A stretch of DNA of 64,000 nucleotides, taken from Corynebacterium jeddahense. GTDB taxonomy: Bacteria; Actinomycetota; Actinomycetes; Mycobacteriales; Mycobacteriaceae. This document shows, in pieces, positions 26,070 through 34,927 of the stretch (position 1 is its first letter; every line of letters begins with the position of its first letter). The translations under genes were made by a program, and so were the position numbers. Below the pieces are notes generated by a model. That model had not been told where the DNA came from and searched no databases. It was given only the letters and a program-made list of their open reading frames with translations. The stretch covers positions 1,860,001 to 1,924,000 of the forward strand of contig NZ_CP063194.1 in NCBI RefSeq assembly GCF_028609865.1. The letters are read 5' to 3'.

Positions 26070-27349
26070 ATGAACCCCTCGAACGCGGCCGCCTTCTTCG
26101 CGGTGCGCTCGAGGCGGGACTCCGTCATGGAGGCGATCTGGTCGACGATGACGCGCTCGCGCTCCGCGTCCGTCTCCGCGGCCGCGAACCAACCCTGGAA
26201 CATCGTGTCCAGGGTGCCCGGCGCGCCGGCGCGGAGGTACTCGTGCACGCGGTAGATGCGGTCGCGCTGGCGATCCTGGCGCGCCTGATGCGCGGGCTGG
26301 TCCATGACGTAGATGACGGCGACGGTCTTGAGCAGGCGGACCTCGGCCTCGACGTCGGGCGGGACGACGAGGCGCCCGTGCTGGCGTCCAAGGCCCGGCC
26401 CAGCAGCCGCGGGTTCCGCGAGTGCGCGGTTTCTTTCGTCCTCGCGCGTCGCCTTCGTCACCGCGCCAACGTAGCGCCCGACCAGCTGCGACGTGAGCGC
26501 CTTCAGGCCCGCCCACGCGCTAAGGGTGTAGTCGAACTCCGTGGCCGCCGCGATGGCGGGCAGGGCGCGCAGGCGGTCCGCGGCGTCGACGAGCGAGTCG
26601 GCGTCCCCGCCAAACGCCGCTGCGCCCTTCTCGGCGAGCGCGGCGAGCTCAACGAGGTCCCACAGCACGCTCAGCGAAACGCGGTCGGAGACGATGCCGT
26701 CCTCGACGTCGTGGACGGAGTAGGCGATGTCGTCCGAGAAATCCATCACCTGCGCCTCCAGCGGCGGCAGCGCGTCCGCGTGGCCCTCGCGCGCCCAGGC
26801 CAAAATCGCGGCGTCCTCGTCGTAGGCGGAGTACTTGCGGTTCAGCGACCCGTCCGCGTTCGTCCTTGTCCGCGGGTACTTCACCGCTGCATCAAGGGAC
26901 GCGCGAGTGAGGTTGAGGCCGAAGGAGGTGCCGCCGACAAGCACCTTCGGCTCGAGGCGCGCCAGGATCCGCAGCGTCTGCGCGTTGCCCTCGAAGCCGG
27001 CGGGCGCGACCTCGTTGAGCGCCACCTCCCCGTTGTGGCCGTACGGCGGGTGGCCGATGTCGTGGGTGAGGCCGGCCATCTCGCACAGGTCCGGGTTGAG
27101 GCCGAGGCCCTCCCCGATGCCGCGCGAGATCTGAGCGACCTCGAGCGAGTGCGTCAGGCGCGTGCGCGGGGTGTCCCCGTCGCGGGGGCCGACGACCTGG
27201 GTTTTGTCCGCGAGGCGTCGCAACGCGGCGGAGTGCAGCACGCGCGCGCGGTCGCGGGAGAAATCCCCGCGCGAATCCGGCGCGAGCTGTGCGCCCTTCG
27301 GCGCCTCGGCCGCGCGGCGTGCAAGATCATCGGCGTTGTAGGCGTACAC
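26066..27349 (-). CDS. dgt: dGTP triphosphohydrolase-like HD protein
   Basis: 427 residues of the HD superfamily: RRLADKTQVVGPRDGDTPRTRLTHSLEVAQISRGI (His ligand), GLTHDIGHPPYGHNGEVALNE (the HD pair and a following His), and VMDFSDDIAYSVHDVEDGI (the distal Asp). It removes triphosphate from dGTP/dNTPs, acting in nucleotide pool control. The dgt-dnaG neighbourhood is conserved in Actinobacteria. The start is GTG 27349; a -10 TAGGGT on the minus strand ends 8 nt upstream and overlaps the divergent TPM gene's -10. Confidence 0.92.
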   Translation of the reverse strand: MYAYNADDLARRAAEAPKGAQLAPDSRGDFSRDRARVLHSAALRRLADKTQVVGPRDGDTPRTRLTHSLEVAQISRGIGEGLGLNPDLCEMAGLTHDIGHPPYGHNGEVALNEVAPAGFEGNAQTLRILARLEPKVLVGGTSFGLNLTRASLDAAVKYPRTRTNADGSLNRKYSAYDEDAAILAWAREGHADALPPLEAQVMDFSDDIAYSVHDVEDGIVSDRVSLSVLWDLVELAALAEKGAAAFGGDADSLVDAADRLRALPAIAAATEFDYTLSAWAGLKALTSQLVGRYVGAVTKATREDERNRALAEPAAAGPGLGRQHGRLVVPPDVEAEVRLLKTVAVIYVMDQPAHQARQDRQRDRIYRVHEYLRAGAPGTLDTMFQGWFAAAETDAERERVIVDQIASMTESRLERTAKKAAAFEGFI

Positions 27350-27356
27350 ATCGCGC

Positions 27357-27363
27357 TACCCTA
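27357..27363. promoter_or_regulatory. Shared symmetric -10 heptamer TACCCTA (dgt and TPM gene)
   Basis: Read rightward, TACCCT (27357-27362) is a TANNNT box 7 nt before ATG 27370. Read leftward, TAGGGT (27363-27358) is a TANNNT box 8 nt before GTG 27349. The two start codons are only 20 bp apart, so one short DNA duplex seems to serve divergent, leaderless transcription. Confidence 0.5.
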
Positions 27364-27369
27364 GTCGGC

Positions 27370-29409
27370 ATGACTAGCCGCTACCTCCGTGTCCTCGCCG
27401 CCGGCGGGCTGTTGTGCGCCGCCGCACCCGCATACGGCTTTGCGACGGAAGCTCCGCCCACCCACGTCCTCGCCCAAGCGCCCGCCGCGCCCGCAGCCCC
27501 GGCGACGGCGACGACCGACTCCGTCGAACCCGGCCTGCTCACCCAGCCCGTCACCGACGACGCCGGCGTGCTCACCGCCTCCGAGCGCTCCGAGATCGAG
27601 TCGGCGATACAGAAGGTGAGCCAGACAAAGGGCAAGTCCGTGCGCGTGGTGTTCCTGCGCTCGTTCGGCCAGTACACGCCGTCGGCGTGGGTGGACAAGG
27701 CCGTCGCGGCGAACGGTTCGAACACGGCCGTGCTCGCGATCTCGCCGGACGAGCGCGCCTACAACGTCGGCGGCGGCGACGAGTGGACGCAGGACGAGAT
27801 CGACCGCATGAACACCGCCGCGTACGCGCAGCTCACCGAGCTGAACTGGTCGGGCGCGGCGCTCAACGCGGTGAACGCGGTGGGGTCCGGTGGGGCGTCG
27901 TCAAGCAATGGCTCCGACGGCTCCGGCGTGGGCTGGGTGGCCGGCGGCCTCGGCGTGGCGGCGCTCGCGGGCGGCGGCATCTACGCGGCGACGCGCAAGG
28001 GTTCGAAGAAGCAGCAGGCGCAGGAGATCGCCTCGGCGAAAGCGCTCGACCCGGCCGACACCGACTCGCTCGGCCACCTGCCCACGCCGACGCTCGAGGA
28101 GGTCGCGCGCGACGCGCTCGTCTCCGCCGACGAGTCCATCACGCAGGGCAAACAGGAGCTCGAGCTGGCCACGAGCGAGTTCGGCGCGGATCGCGTGCGC
28201 CCCTTTACCTCCGCGATGAACGAGGCGACCGCGACGCTCCAGCGGGCGTTTGCGACGCACCAGAAGCTTTACGACGCCATCCCGGAAACCGAGCCCGAAA
28301 AGCGCGCCATGCTCGTGGACATCATCTCCTCATCCGGCCAGGCGGAGCAGGCGCTGCGCGACAAGACCACCGAGTTCAACGAGATGCGCGGCGTGCTCAT
28401 GCGCGCCCCCGAGGAGGTGGACAAGGTGCTCGCGCGCACCGTGGACATCCGGGCGCGCCTCGAGCCGGCGTCGCGCACGCTCGAGTCGCTGCGCGCCCAG
28501 TACCCGGCCGAGATGCTCTCCTCCATCAACGACAACGTCGCGCTCGCTGCCGCGTCGCTCGACGAGGCGGAGAAGGCGCTCGGCGACGCGCGCTCCCTCG
28601 CCCAGCAGCCGGCGGGGCGCCAGGGCGCGCTGCTGGACACCCTCGCCGCGGCGACCCGCGCCGTGGAGATCTCCGACACCAACCTCGCCGCCATCGAGCA
28701 CGCCGAGGAGAACATCCGCGCGGCGAAGGCGAACCTGCCCGCCCTCGTGGAGGAGATCAAGGGCGAGCTGCGCGAGATCGAGCAGGTCAAGGGCGCCCGT
28801 TCGCAGGGTGCTCGTATCGACGTCGCTTCGCTCGACGCCGTCTCCCACAAGGCACAGGCGGCGCTGGCCAGCATGGGCGACCGGGACTCCACCGACCCGC
28901 TGGCGCTCTACCAGGAGCTGACCAGCCTGGACGCGGAGATCGACGTCGCGCTCGACCGAGCGAAGGGCGTCGCCGGCGACCAGACCCGCGCCCTGCAGCT
29001 CTTCGACCAGCAGATGCAGGTCGCCACCGCCCAGATCGAGGGCGCCGAGGACCTCATCCGCTCCCGCGGGCGCATCATCGGCTCGCACGCGCGCTCGCTG
29101 CTGGCCGAGTCGAAGCGCCTCTACGCGCAGGCCCACCAGCTGCGCACGCGCGACACCCGCAAGGCGATCGAGTACGCCCGCGCCGCCACCGACACCGCGC
29201 GGCGCGCCGAGCAGGCGGCGCACGACGACCTCAACCGCTACCAGGCGGCGCGCAACCGCCAGACCGCCGACACCATGGCGCGCGCGATGCTGTGGGGTGC
29301 GATCCTCGGCGGCGGAGGCGGTGGAGGCTACGGCGGTGGTTATGGTGGCGGCTTCGGAGGCGGCGGGTTCTCCGGCGGGCGTCCCTCCAACCGCGGCGGC
29401 ACGTTCTAG
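27370..29409 (+). CDS. TPM-domain membrane protein with long coiled coil and Gly-rich tail
   Basis: 679 residues. A signal peptide (to about AYGFA, residue 20) is followed by an extracytoplasmic TPM domain (VTDDAGVLTASERSEIESAIQKVSQ...VRVVFLRSF...NTAVLAISPDERAYNVGGG), one transmembrane segment GVGWVAGGLGVAALAGGGIYA, a cytoplasmic helical/coiled-coil region of about 400 residues (KQELELATSEF to YAQAHQLRTRDTRKA), and a C-terminal tail of Gly/Tyr/Phe repeats ending GRPSNRGGTF. TPM proteins are linked to photosystem repair, phosphatase activity or envelope maintenance; the role here is unknown. Leaderless promoter shared with dgt. It converges with the HipA gene 11 bp away. Confidence 0.82.
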   Translation: MTSRYLRVLAAGGLLCAAAPAYGFATEAPPTHVLAQAPAAPAAPATATTDSVEPGLLTQPVTDDAGVLTASERSEIESAIQKVSQTKGKSVRVVFLRSFGQYTPSAWVDKAVAANGSNTAVLAISPDERAYNVGGGDEWTQDEIDRMNTAAYAQLTELNWSGAALNAVNAVGSGGASSSNGSDGSGVGWVAGGLGVAALAGGGIYAATRKGSKKQQAQEIASAKALDPADTDSLGHLPTPTLEEVARDALVSADESITQGKQELELATSEFGADRVRPFTSAMNEATATLQRAFATHQKLYDAIPETEPEKRAMLVDIISSSGQAEQALRDKTTEFNEMRGVLMRAPEEVDKVLARTVDIRARLEPASRTLESLRAQYPAEMLSSINDNVALAAASLDEAEKALGDARSLAQQPAGRQGALLDTLAAATRAVEISDTNLAAIEHAEENIRAAKANLPALVEEIKGELREIEQVKGARSQGARIDVASLDAVSHKAQAALASMGDRDSTDPLALYQELTSLDAEIDVALDRAKGVAGDQTRALQLFDQQMQVATAQIEGAEDLIRSRGRIIGSHARSLLAESKRLYAQAHQLRTRDTRKAIEYARAATDTARRAEQAAHDDLNRYQAARNRQTADTMARAMLWGAILGGGGGGGYGGGYGGGFGGGGFSGGRPSNRGGTF

Positions 29410-29420
29410 CAGCCCCGGTT

Positions 29421-30629
29421 TTAGGCCGGCTTGCTTAGGCGCAGTAACGCAGCAGACGAGTGTCGCCCAACGAATTCCCGCACTTCGCTGGGCATTTCCG
29501 CGTTGAGATCAGCCCAAGCTTCCTCGAACGCCGCACAGGTCTGGTCCACCTGATCCAAAACGTCCTCCGGGGCATCACCCAACCGCTGGCTCGCCCCCTC
29601 AAACGTTTTCCTTGTAATCGCTGAGAACATGTCGATACCACCAAACTTCATTCCCAGATTGTGCCTACCCGGATAGATGCCGTCACAGACTAGGTCGTAC
29701 ACCGGAGACAGTTGGGGTTTTCGCCCGTCGGGATAGATCACCGACCAGTTTTTCAGGTGGGCATCTCCGTTGCCGATGAGAATGTTGAGCGTCAGACGCC
29801 GCACAAACTCAGCTGTGCCATCACTGCAGCCCACCGCGGATGCGATCCTGCCGACCGTTTCAAAGTTTGATCGGTACTTTTCGTGAGGAAGCTTGTTCAG
29901 GATCTGAGCGAAGTCCTCCATGTGGATGCGCTCACCATCCTCAGTTCGATCGAAACGCACGATACCGAATCCAACGTTTTCGGTGTCCGGCCAGAAATCA
30001 TCACTCACATTCTCTGGCAGGTCTTTACGGGGCACTAGAAAGAATTCGGGTGTGTCAAAGCCCATGTGACGCGCGAGACTCATCATCCAGAACTCGTTTA
30101 GCGGAAGATTCGGGTGGCCGCTAGAGGGGAATTTAAGAATGCAGTTGCCATACTCACCGAAGGCGGGCGTAGTAATTCGGCCCTGTGACTTCGCCACAGA
30201 CAATTTGAGAAAGTAACCAGCCAAACTGAAGTTCCACTTGCTTGACTCACGGTTACCAGGCAAGGACTGCATGAGATCCCTAGTACCAGCTTCCGCTTCG
30301 AATGGAGCTCCTAGGACTACCGCACCGGGTAGATCGATACCTATGGACTGCAATATTCGCAACGACGAGTACGGGTCGACGTCGACAGTGCGTGCCACCA
30401 CATCCCTCAAACGTCCCTCTGGCACGATATTTTCAAACCACACTGGTAAACCCGTGCGCCACGGCTCCACGACCCCTGGATGGTCTTCGAAATGCAGCCC
30501 GAGCACCGGGCGGCGTGGGTCACTCCAGTAGTCCTCTGCAAAGACAAGCTGGGTCCTTCCCTCTGAAACAAGCAGGTTGCCGATGTGTTTGTCGCTGAGA
30601 CGGACAGGCAAACTTGTGACCGATCCCAA
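29421..30629 (-). CDS. HipA-like serine/threonine kinase toxin
   Basis: 402 residues with both HipA domains. The N-terminal subdomain has the hallmark GLPVWFENIVPEGRLRD (60-75). The kinase domain has the ATP lysine K166 (CILKFPSS), the catalytic loop G286-NGDAHLKN-294 (D289, H291, N294) and the metal-binding D312 in SPVYDLV. All key residues are intact, so an active kinase is expected. HipA proteins phosphorylate targets such as glutamyl-tRNA synthetase and cause growth arrest. No HipB-like HTH antitoxin gene is adjacent; instead a DUF262 gene ends 4 nt upstream. The start is TTG 30629 (weak RBS); TTG 30611 is an alternative. GC is lower than the flanking backbone. Confidence 0.85.
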   Translation of the reverse strand: MGSVTSLPVRLSDKHIGNLLVSEGRTQLVFAEDYWSDPRRPVLGLHFEDHPGVVEPWRTGLPVWFENIVPEGRLRDVVARTVDVDPYSSLRILQSIGIDLPGAVVLGAPFEAEAGTRDLMQSLPGNRESSKWNFSLAGYFLKLSVAKSQGRITTPAFGEYGNCILKFPSSGHPNLPLNEFWMMSLARHMGFDTPEFFLVPRKDLPENVSDDFWPDTENVGFGIVRFDRTEDGERIHMEDFAQILNKLPHEKYRSNFETVGRIASAVGCSDGTAEFVRRLTLNILIGNGDAHLKNWSVIYPDGRKPQLSPVYDLVCDGIYPGRHNLGMKFGGIDMFSAITRKTFEGASQRLGDAPEDVLDQVDQTCAAFEEAWADLNAEMPSEVREFVGRHSSAALLRLSKPA

Positions 30630-30633
30630 GGTG

Positions 30634-32262
30634 CTACCCGTTCACTTGCAAGCTGGCGATGGAGCGGTTCGAAGGCAAACCGTAGCCGCAACGAGCGCTC
30701 AGAAATGCTTCGGTCAGCTGTCGCATAAGCGCCTCGCGCTCAAGCTTGAACTGCTCGAAGTCACCTCCGTTGTAGAGCGACACCAACTCATCATTGAGTA
30801 GAAGAGACTTCAGTACTCCGGGTTCTTGGCTCGATGTTACGCAGGAGATGAATTGGAACGCATCGAGCAACGAAATGGCGCGGTACCCCGCGTCCGATTC
30901 ACGCCGAAGTTTGATTACTACCGGGCTTGGGGAGGATTCCTCACCGATGCCATCCGCAATCTCTTCATAGGTCATCGCTTTGCCGGTGCACGGGTCGGTA
31001 GGCCTCTGGTCCCACATTGCACACAGCAGCACTTTCGACAGGGAGCGGTTTGGGCGGAAGTCCTTTACCGCCTCGGCGGCTGCGTCAGCGCAGGTACCAG
31101 CCTCACCTATTCGTTCAAGCAGACGCTGTACTGAGCCATCCTCGTCGTCCGGTTGCACGAGGGAGGCGAAGTTACGGACTTCACTCGTCGACCCGGTAAT
31201 ACGAAGCGGGCGGGCGGCCACACACACCCGCCAGAACCACCGTTTCAAGAGTTCGATATTCCGCGCGGAAGGGTCCGGGAACAGACCGAAGAACCGAACT
31301 AGAACCAGAAACTGTAGCCGGAACGGCACGAACCAGTAGTGGGGAACATCCGCCGTCTCGCGCAAAAATGTCACCGTTCGCAGTAGCGTTTCGATGGTGC
31401 GCTCGAAAGCCTCTTCCCGGGTTTCGCCAGTCATGCTGTGACGACTCGCGGTTTTCGGCTCAAACTCCTGGTGAAAGTCGCGAGTCACATCAGGGTGTCT
31501 GCGAACGAGAAGCGCCTGCAGTACCACCTGTTCGTCCAGAAGACCGAATCTCGTGCGCGCTTCGACTGCTTCACAGATCCCTTGCAACGAACCGTGCGTG
31601 GCAGCAGACGGGCCAGTGCCCCCGTGAATCGCGTGGAAAATCTCGCTCGCACTTAGACGCTTGCCGTGTGAGTTAATCCGGTCGAACACTTCCCGCAGTA
31701 CCGATTCATCGCTCTGTTCGACAATGGAAGCCGGAACCTTGACATCGTTGAGAAACTTGACCGCGTTCTGTAGCTCCGCCGCATATTCGCGGGCCTGCGG
31801 ATTCTTTTCTAGCCACGCGAAGGACTTGCTGAAGTCGAAGAGCGTCGAAAGAGGTACCACCAGCGCAACCGGTGAAACTGCGTCCAAGCTCACCACACGC
31901 TTTTCCTTCAGGTCGTACCCGAGCCTGAAGCGTGGATCAGTAGTAGACGCTTGCTCGTCGAACACGTTCACAAGCGACGTCGTGCGCTGCTGGCCGTCAA
32001 CGACCCAAAATGCGTCTTCCTTTTCCCCTGTTTTGATGTCAATTGCACCGAGGGTGATCTCATCGGCTGGAGCTCCCCGTCGCCACAATAAAAGCGAACC
32101 GAACGGATAACCTTTCATGATGCTGTCGTAGAGGGCTAAGACGTCGTTGAACTCCCAACGAAAGGAGCGCTGAAACGAAGGAATCCGCATGCGCCCTTGT
32201 GCGACCATCTCATGAAGCTCGTTTATGGTAAATGAATCAGCTTTCGCGGCGGAATGAGTCAT
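30634..32262 (-). CDS. DUF262 (GmrS-like ParB/sulfiredoxin-fold) protein
   Basis: About 542 residues. The N-terminal DUF262 domain has NELHEMVAQGRMRIPSFQRSFRWEFNDVLALYDSIMKGYPFGSLLLW (PSFQRSFRW at 29-37) and the nucleotide-binding/catalytic DGQQRTTSL at 90-98. The rest is helical; I see no HNH (DUF1524) motif, unlike full GmrSD/BrxU nucleases, so it may bind or sense nucleotides or modified DNA rather than cut. The RBS TAGGAG is better spaced for ATG 32262 than for ATG 32265. It ends 4 nt before the HipA-like kinase gene, implying one operon. Lower GC than neighbours suggests acquisition by transfer. Confidence 0.82.
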   Translation of the reverse strand: MTHSAAKADSFTINELHEMVAQGRMRIPSFQRSFRWEFNDVLALYDSIMKGYPFGSLLLWRRGAPADEITLGAIDIKTGEKEDAFWVVDGQQRTTSLVNVFDEQASTTDPRFRLGYDLKEKRVVSLDAVSPVALVVPLSTLFDFSKSFAWLEKNPQAREYAAELQNAVKFLNDVKVPASIVEQSDESVLREVFDRINSHGKRLSASEIFHAIHGGTGPSAATHGSLQGICEAVEARTRFGLLDEQVVLQALLVRRHPDVTRDFHQEFEPKTASRHSMTGETREEAFERTIETLLRTVTFLRETADVPHYWFVPFRLQFLVLVRFFGLFPDPSARNIELLKRWFWRVCVAARPLRITGSTSEVRNFASLVQPDDEDGSVQRLLERIGEAGTCADAAAEAVKDFRPNRSLSKVLLCAMWDQRPTDPCTGKAMTYEEIADGIGEESSPSPVVIKLRRESDAGYRAISLLDAFQFISCVTSSQEPGVLKSLLLNDELVSLYNGGDFEQFKLEREALMRQLTEAFLSARCGYGLPSNRSIASLQVNG

Positions 32263-32290
32263 CATCGGCTCCTAAAACTCATCGAGCAAG

Positions 32291-32866
32291 CTAGTAGTTT
32301 GTGCGGCGGGTGGGCGTGTCCACATAGGTTAGCGCCCACGACATAAACACGAGGTCTAAGTCAAGCGGCGCGTCGAGCTTGACTTGGGGCTCTACCACCA
32401 AGTCGCCGTCCATCTCAGCGCAGGTTGTGGCCACAACCGTCCCGTTACCGGGGCGTATGAGCATATCGGAGTCAGAGCCGGGTTGATCAGTGCCAGCGGA
32501 GAGCACCGGCTCCGCTGCTTTGGTGCCGGAGCCGGGCTCGGTCACTGCGAGCTCCCCCAAGTCCACGGCCCGAATCTCCCTGCCCGGCGCGAAGATGCTA
32601 GTCAGAGGGCCGACTCTTATGCGGTTCAGGGAGTACGCGCGCCCGGCGCAGTCGGCGCGGTAGCGCGACACCGTCAGCCCCGCCTTCCACAGCCGGAACT
32701 CCGACCCGGCGCCCTCCGACCCCGTGCCAACGAGCACGGCGCGAAAGTCGGTCGCCGAGTCGGAGACCACCCGCAGCTCGTCGGATCCGTACACGATCAG
32801 GCCGTTGGTGGTGGTGGCGAGGTGGCAACCTTGGCCGTCGATGAGCGAAAAGCCCTGCCAGATCAC
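32291..32866 (-). CDS. Conserved hypothetical protein (likely AIM24-unrelated beta-rich protein)
   Basis: 191 residues; not recognised. IWQGFSLIDGQGCHLATTTNGLIVYGSDELRVVSDSATDFRAVLVG at the N-terminus and RYRADCAGRAYSLNRI suggest a beta-rich soluble fold. A Gly/Ser/Thr-rich middle is followed by LVVEPQVKLDAPLDLDLVFMSWALTYVDTPTRRTNY, in which LDLVFMSWALTY may pack in a core or against the membrane. It starts at GTG 32866 within the GTGA overlap with the upstream membrane-protein gene, so the two are probably partners. An ORF extending to 33211 in this frame is a shadow of the upstream gene. Confidence 0.65.
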   Translation of the reverse strand: MIWQGFSLIDGQGCHLATTTNGLIVYGSDELRVVSDSATDFRAVLVGTGSEGAGSEFRLWKAGLTVSRYRADCAGRAYSLNRIRVGPLTSIFAPGREIRAVDLGELAVTEPGSGTKAAEPVLSAGTDQPGSDSDMLIRPGNGTVVATTCAEMDGDLVVEPQVKLDAPLDLDLVFMSWALTYVDTPTRRTNY

Positions 32867-33369
32867 AGCGCGAACACTAGCACAATGAACGCGGAGAAGA
32901 AGACGAGCGTGGCGATGAGCGCGGTCGTGTTGACCATCTTGCGCGCCTCGAGCACGAGGCGCGATACCCACGCGAGGCCGGCGACGTCGGTGGGCGGCAG
33001 GGCGGTCTCGCCCTCGAACTCGAGGATCGCGCGGCGCACGCCGTTGTGGTCTTGCGTGAACTGGGCGACCTTCTCGCCGCTCGCGTCCTCGACCACCCAG
33101 TTCTTCGAGGTCTCCGGGATGAAGACGTAGGGGTGGCCGGCGACGGCGACGTCGATGCGCTTGGCGCGCGAGAGGCGCTGGTTCGTCCGCACCACCTCGC
33201 GCCCGCCGCACGTGGCGACGGCGCCAGCGTCGGGCGAGCTCGTCAACTCCCAGTGCTGCCCCGACACGATCGCGCGGTCGTGTTCGAAGATGCCGAGGAC
33301 CTCGGGGCCGTCCTCGGCGAGCAGCTTCGGCGCGTCGCGGTTCGCGCGGTCCCAGCTGACGTAGTGCAT
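32863..33369 (-). CDS. Tail-anchored hypothetical membrane protein
   Basis: 168 residues; family not recognised. The soluble N-terminal ~130 residues (YVSWDRANRDAPKLLAEDGPEVLGIFEHDRAIV...VAGHPYVFIPETSKNWVVEDASGEKVAQFTQDHNGVRRAILEFEGE) look like a beta-rich LURP/scramblase-like fold. A single C-terminal hydrophobic helix ALIATLVFFSAFIVLVFAL ends the protein, so it would be tail-anchored. Translational coupling on both sides: its start overlaps the glyS stop (TAATG) and its own stop overlaps the GTG of the next gene. The function of the pair is unknown. Confidence 0.68.
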   Translation of the reverse strand: MHYVSWDRANRDAPKLLAEDGPEVLGIFEHDRAIVSGQHWELTSSPDAGAVATCGGREVVRTNQRLSRAKRIDVAVAGHPYVFIPETSKNWVVEDASGEKVAQFTQDHNGVRRAILEFEGETALPPTDVAGLAWVSRLVLEARKMVNTTALIATLVFFSAFIVLVFAL

Positions 33370-34751
33370 TAGCAGCCGATCAGGCGGGCGGCGAGGTAGG
33401 ACTCAAGCTCGGCGAGCGGCACGCGCTCCTGCTCCATCGTGTCGCGCTCGCGCACGGTGACGGCCTGGTCCTCGAGCGAGTCGAAGTCGTAGGTGACGCA
33501 GAACGGGGTGCCCGTCTCGTCCTGGCGGCGGTAGCGGCGGCCGATCGCGCCGGAAGTGTCGTAATCGACGTTCCAGTGCTGGCGCAGCTTCGCGGCGAGC
33601 TCCTCGGCCGGGCCGGCAAGCTCCGGCTTCTTCGACAGCGGCAGCACGGCGACCTTCACCGGCGCGAGGCGGCGGTCGAGACGCAGCACGACGCGGGTGT
33701 CGGTGCCGCCCTTCGCGTTGGGCACCTCCTCCTCGTCGTAGGCGTCGATGAGGAACGCCATCATGGCGCGGCCGAGGCCCGCGGCCGGCTCGATGCAGTA
33801 CGGGATCCAGCGCTCGTTGTTCTCTTGGTCGAAGTAGCTCAGGTCCTCGCCGGACGCCTCGGCGTGGGTGCGCAGGTCGTAGTCGGTGCGGTTGGCCACG
33901 CCCTCGAGCTCGCCCCACGTCGAGCCGGTGAAGCCGAACGCGTACTCGATGTCGACGGTGCGCTTGGAGTAGTGGCTGAGCTTCTCCTTCGGGTGCTCGT
34001 AGAGGCGCAGGTTTTCCGGGTCGATGCCGAGGTCGATGTACCAGTCGTAGCGGTCCTTGATCCAGTACTCGTGCCACTCCTCGTCGGTGCCGGGCTTGAC
34101 GAAGAACTCCATCTCCATCTGCTCGAACTCGCGGGTGCGGAAGATGAAGTTGCCGGGCGTGATCTCGTTGCGGAAGCTCTTGCCGGTGTTGGCGATGCCG
34201 AACGGGGGCTTGAGGCGCGCCGACGTCATAACGTTCTTGAAGTTGACGAAGATGCCCTGCGCCGTCTCTGGGCGCAGGTAGTGCAGGCCCTCCTTGTCGT
34301 CGACGGGGCCGAGGTAGGTCTTCATCAACCCAGAAAAGGCGCGCGGCTCGGTCCAGTTGCCGGGCTGGCCGGTCTCTGGGTCGTTGATGTCCGCGAGCCC
34401 GTTGACCGGCGGGTGGCCGTGCTTCTCCTCGTAGGCCTCGATGAGGTGGTCGGCGCGGTAGCGCTTGTGGGTGTGCAGGGACTCCACGAGCGGGTCGGTG
34501 AACACCTCGACGTGGCCGGAGGCCTCCCACACCTTGGGCGGCAGGATCACGGACGTATCGACGCCAACGGTGTCCGGGCGCGACGTCACCATGTGACGCC
34601 ACCACTGGCGCTTGAGGTTCTCTTTCAGCTCGACGCCGAGCGGGCCGTAGTCCCACGCGGAGCGTGTGCCGCCGTAAATCTCGCCCGCGGGGAACACCAG
34701 CCCGCGACGCTTGCAGAGGTTAACGACGGTATCGATCTTGGATGCTGGCAT
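33369..34751 (-). CDS. glyS: Glycyl-tRNA synthetase (class II, eukaryote/archaea-type homodimer)
   Basis: 460 residues. Class II motifs: [34 protein letters not shown] (substrate recognition start), motif 2 [25 protein letters not shown], and motif 3 [22 protein letters not shown], followed by the anticodon-binding domain ([34 protein letters not shown]). It attaches glycine to tRNA-Gly. ATG 34751 follows AGGAG at good spacing; the in-frame GTG three bases earlier is less well placed. The upstream divergent promoter region has a 9-bp inverted repeat around a likely -10. No T-box leader: the expected leader is about 40 nt. Confidence 0.97.
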   Translation of the reverse strand: MPASKIDTVVNLCKRRGLVFPAGEIYGGTRSAWDYGPLGVELKENLKRQWWRHMVTSRPDTVGVDTSVILPPKVWEASGHVEVFTDPLVESLHTHKRYRADHLIEAYEEKHGHPPVNGLADINDPETGQPGNWTEPRAFSGLMKTYLGPVDDKEGLHYLRPETAQGIFVNFKNVMTSARLKPPFGIANTGKSFRNEITPGNFIFRTREFEQMEMEFFVKPGTDEEWHEYWIKDRYDWYIDLGIDPENLRLYEHPKEKLSHYSKRTVDIEYAFGFTGSTWGELEGVANRTDYDLRTHAEASGEDLSYFDQENNERWIPYCIEPAAGLGRAMMAFLIDAYDEEEVPNAKGGTDTRVVLRLDRRLAPVKVAVLPLSKKPELAGPAEELAAKLRQHWNVDYDTSGAIGRRYRRQDETGTPFCVTYDFDSLEDQAVTVRERDTMEQERVPLAELESYLAARLIGC

Positions 34752-34781
34752 CACAATCTCCTGCTAGGGACACACGGGCAA

Positions 34782-34808
34782 CGTACCGGCCATAGTGTAG
34801 CCGGTACG
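34782..34808. promoter_or_regulatory. 9-bp inverted repeat overlapping the glyS -10 (candidate operator)
   Basis: CGTACCGGC (34782-34790) and GCCGGTACG (34800-34808) flank a 9-nt spacer that reads TACACT on the minus strand, a TANNNT -10 for glyS. A dimeric regulator bound here would cover the core promoter. The divergent neighbour encodes an ArsR repressor. Confidence 0.5.
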
Positions 34809-34883
34809 CGCACACAGCCCAATTTTGGACATGAGTCCCAATGCGGCTCCCAAGTCTTGTATGGTGAAGAAGATCAATACATT

Positions 34884-34907
34884 AAGCTCATCGGCAAGCT
34901 CATCGGC
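34884..34907 (+). repeat. Tandem 12-bp repeat in the arsR leader
   Basis: AAGCTCATCGGC is present twice head-to-tail, 20 bp upstream of ATG 34928 and downstream of a possible -10 TATGGT (34860-34865). It could be a regulatory site in the leader or simply a slippage duplication. Confidence 0.6.
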
Positions 34908-34927
34908 GCTGACGAAAGGGGACGCCA

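Noticed and set aside
34752..34927. T-box riboswitch for glyS
   Set aside because: The likely leader is about 40 nt, too short, and no T-box consensus or specifier loop is visible.
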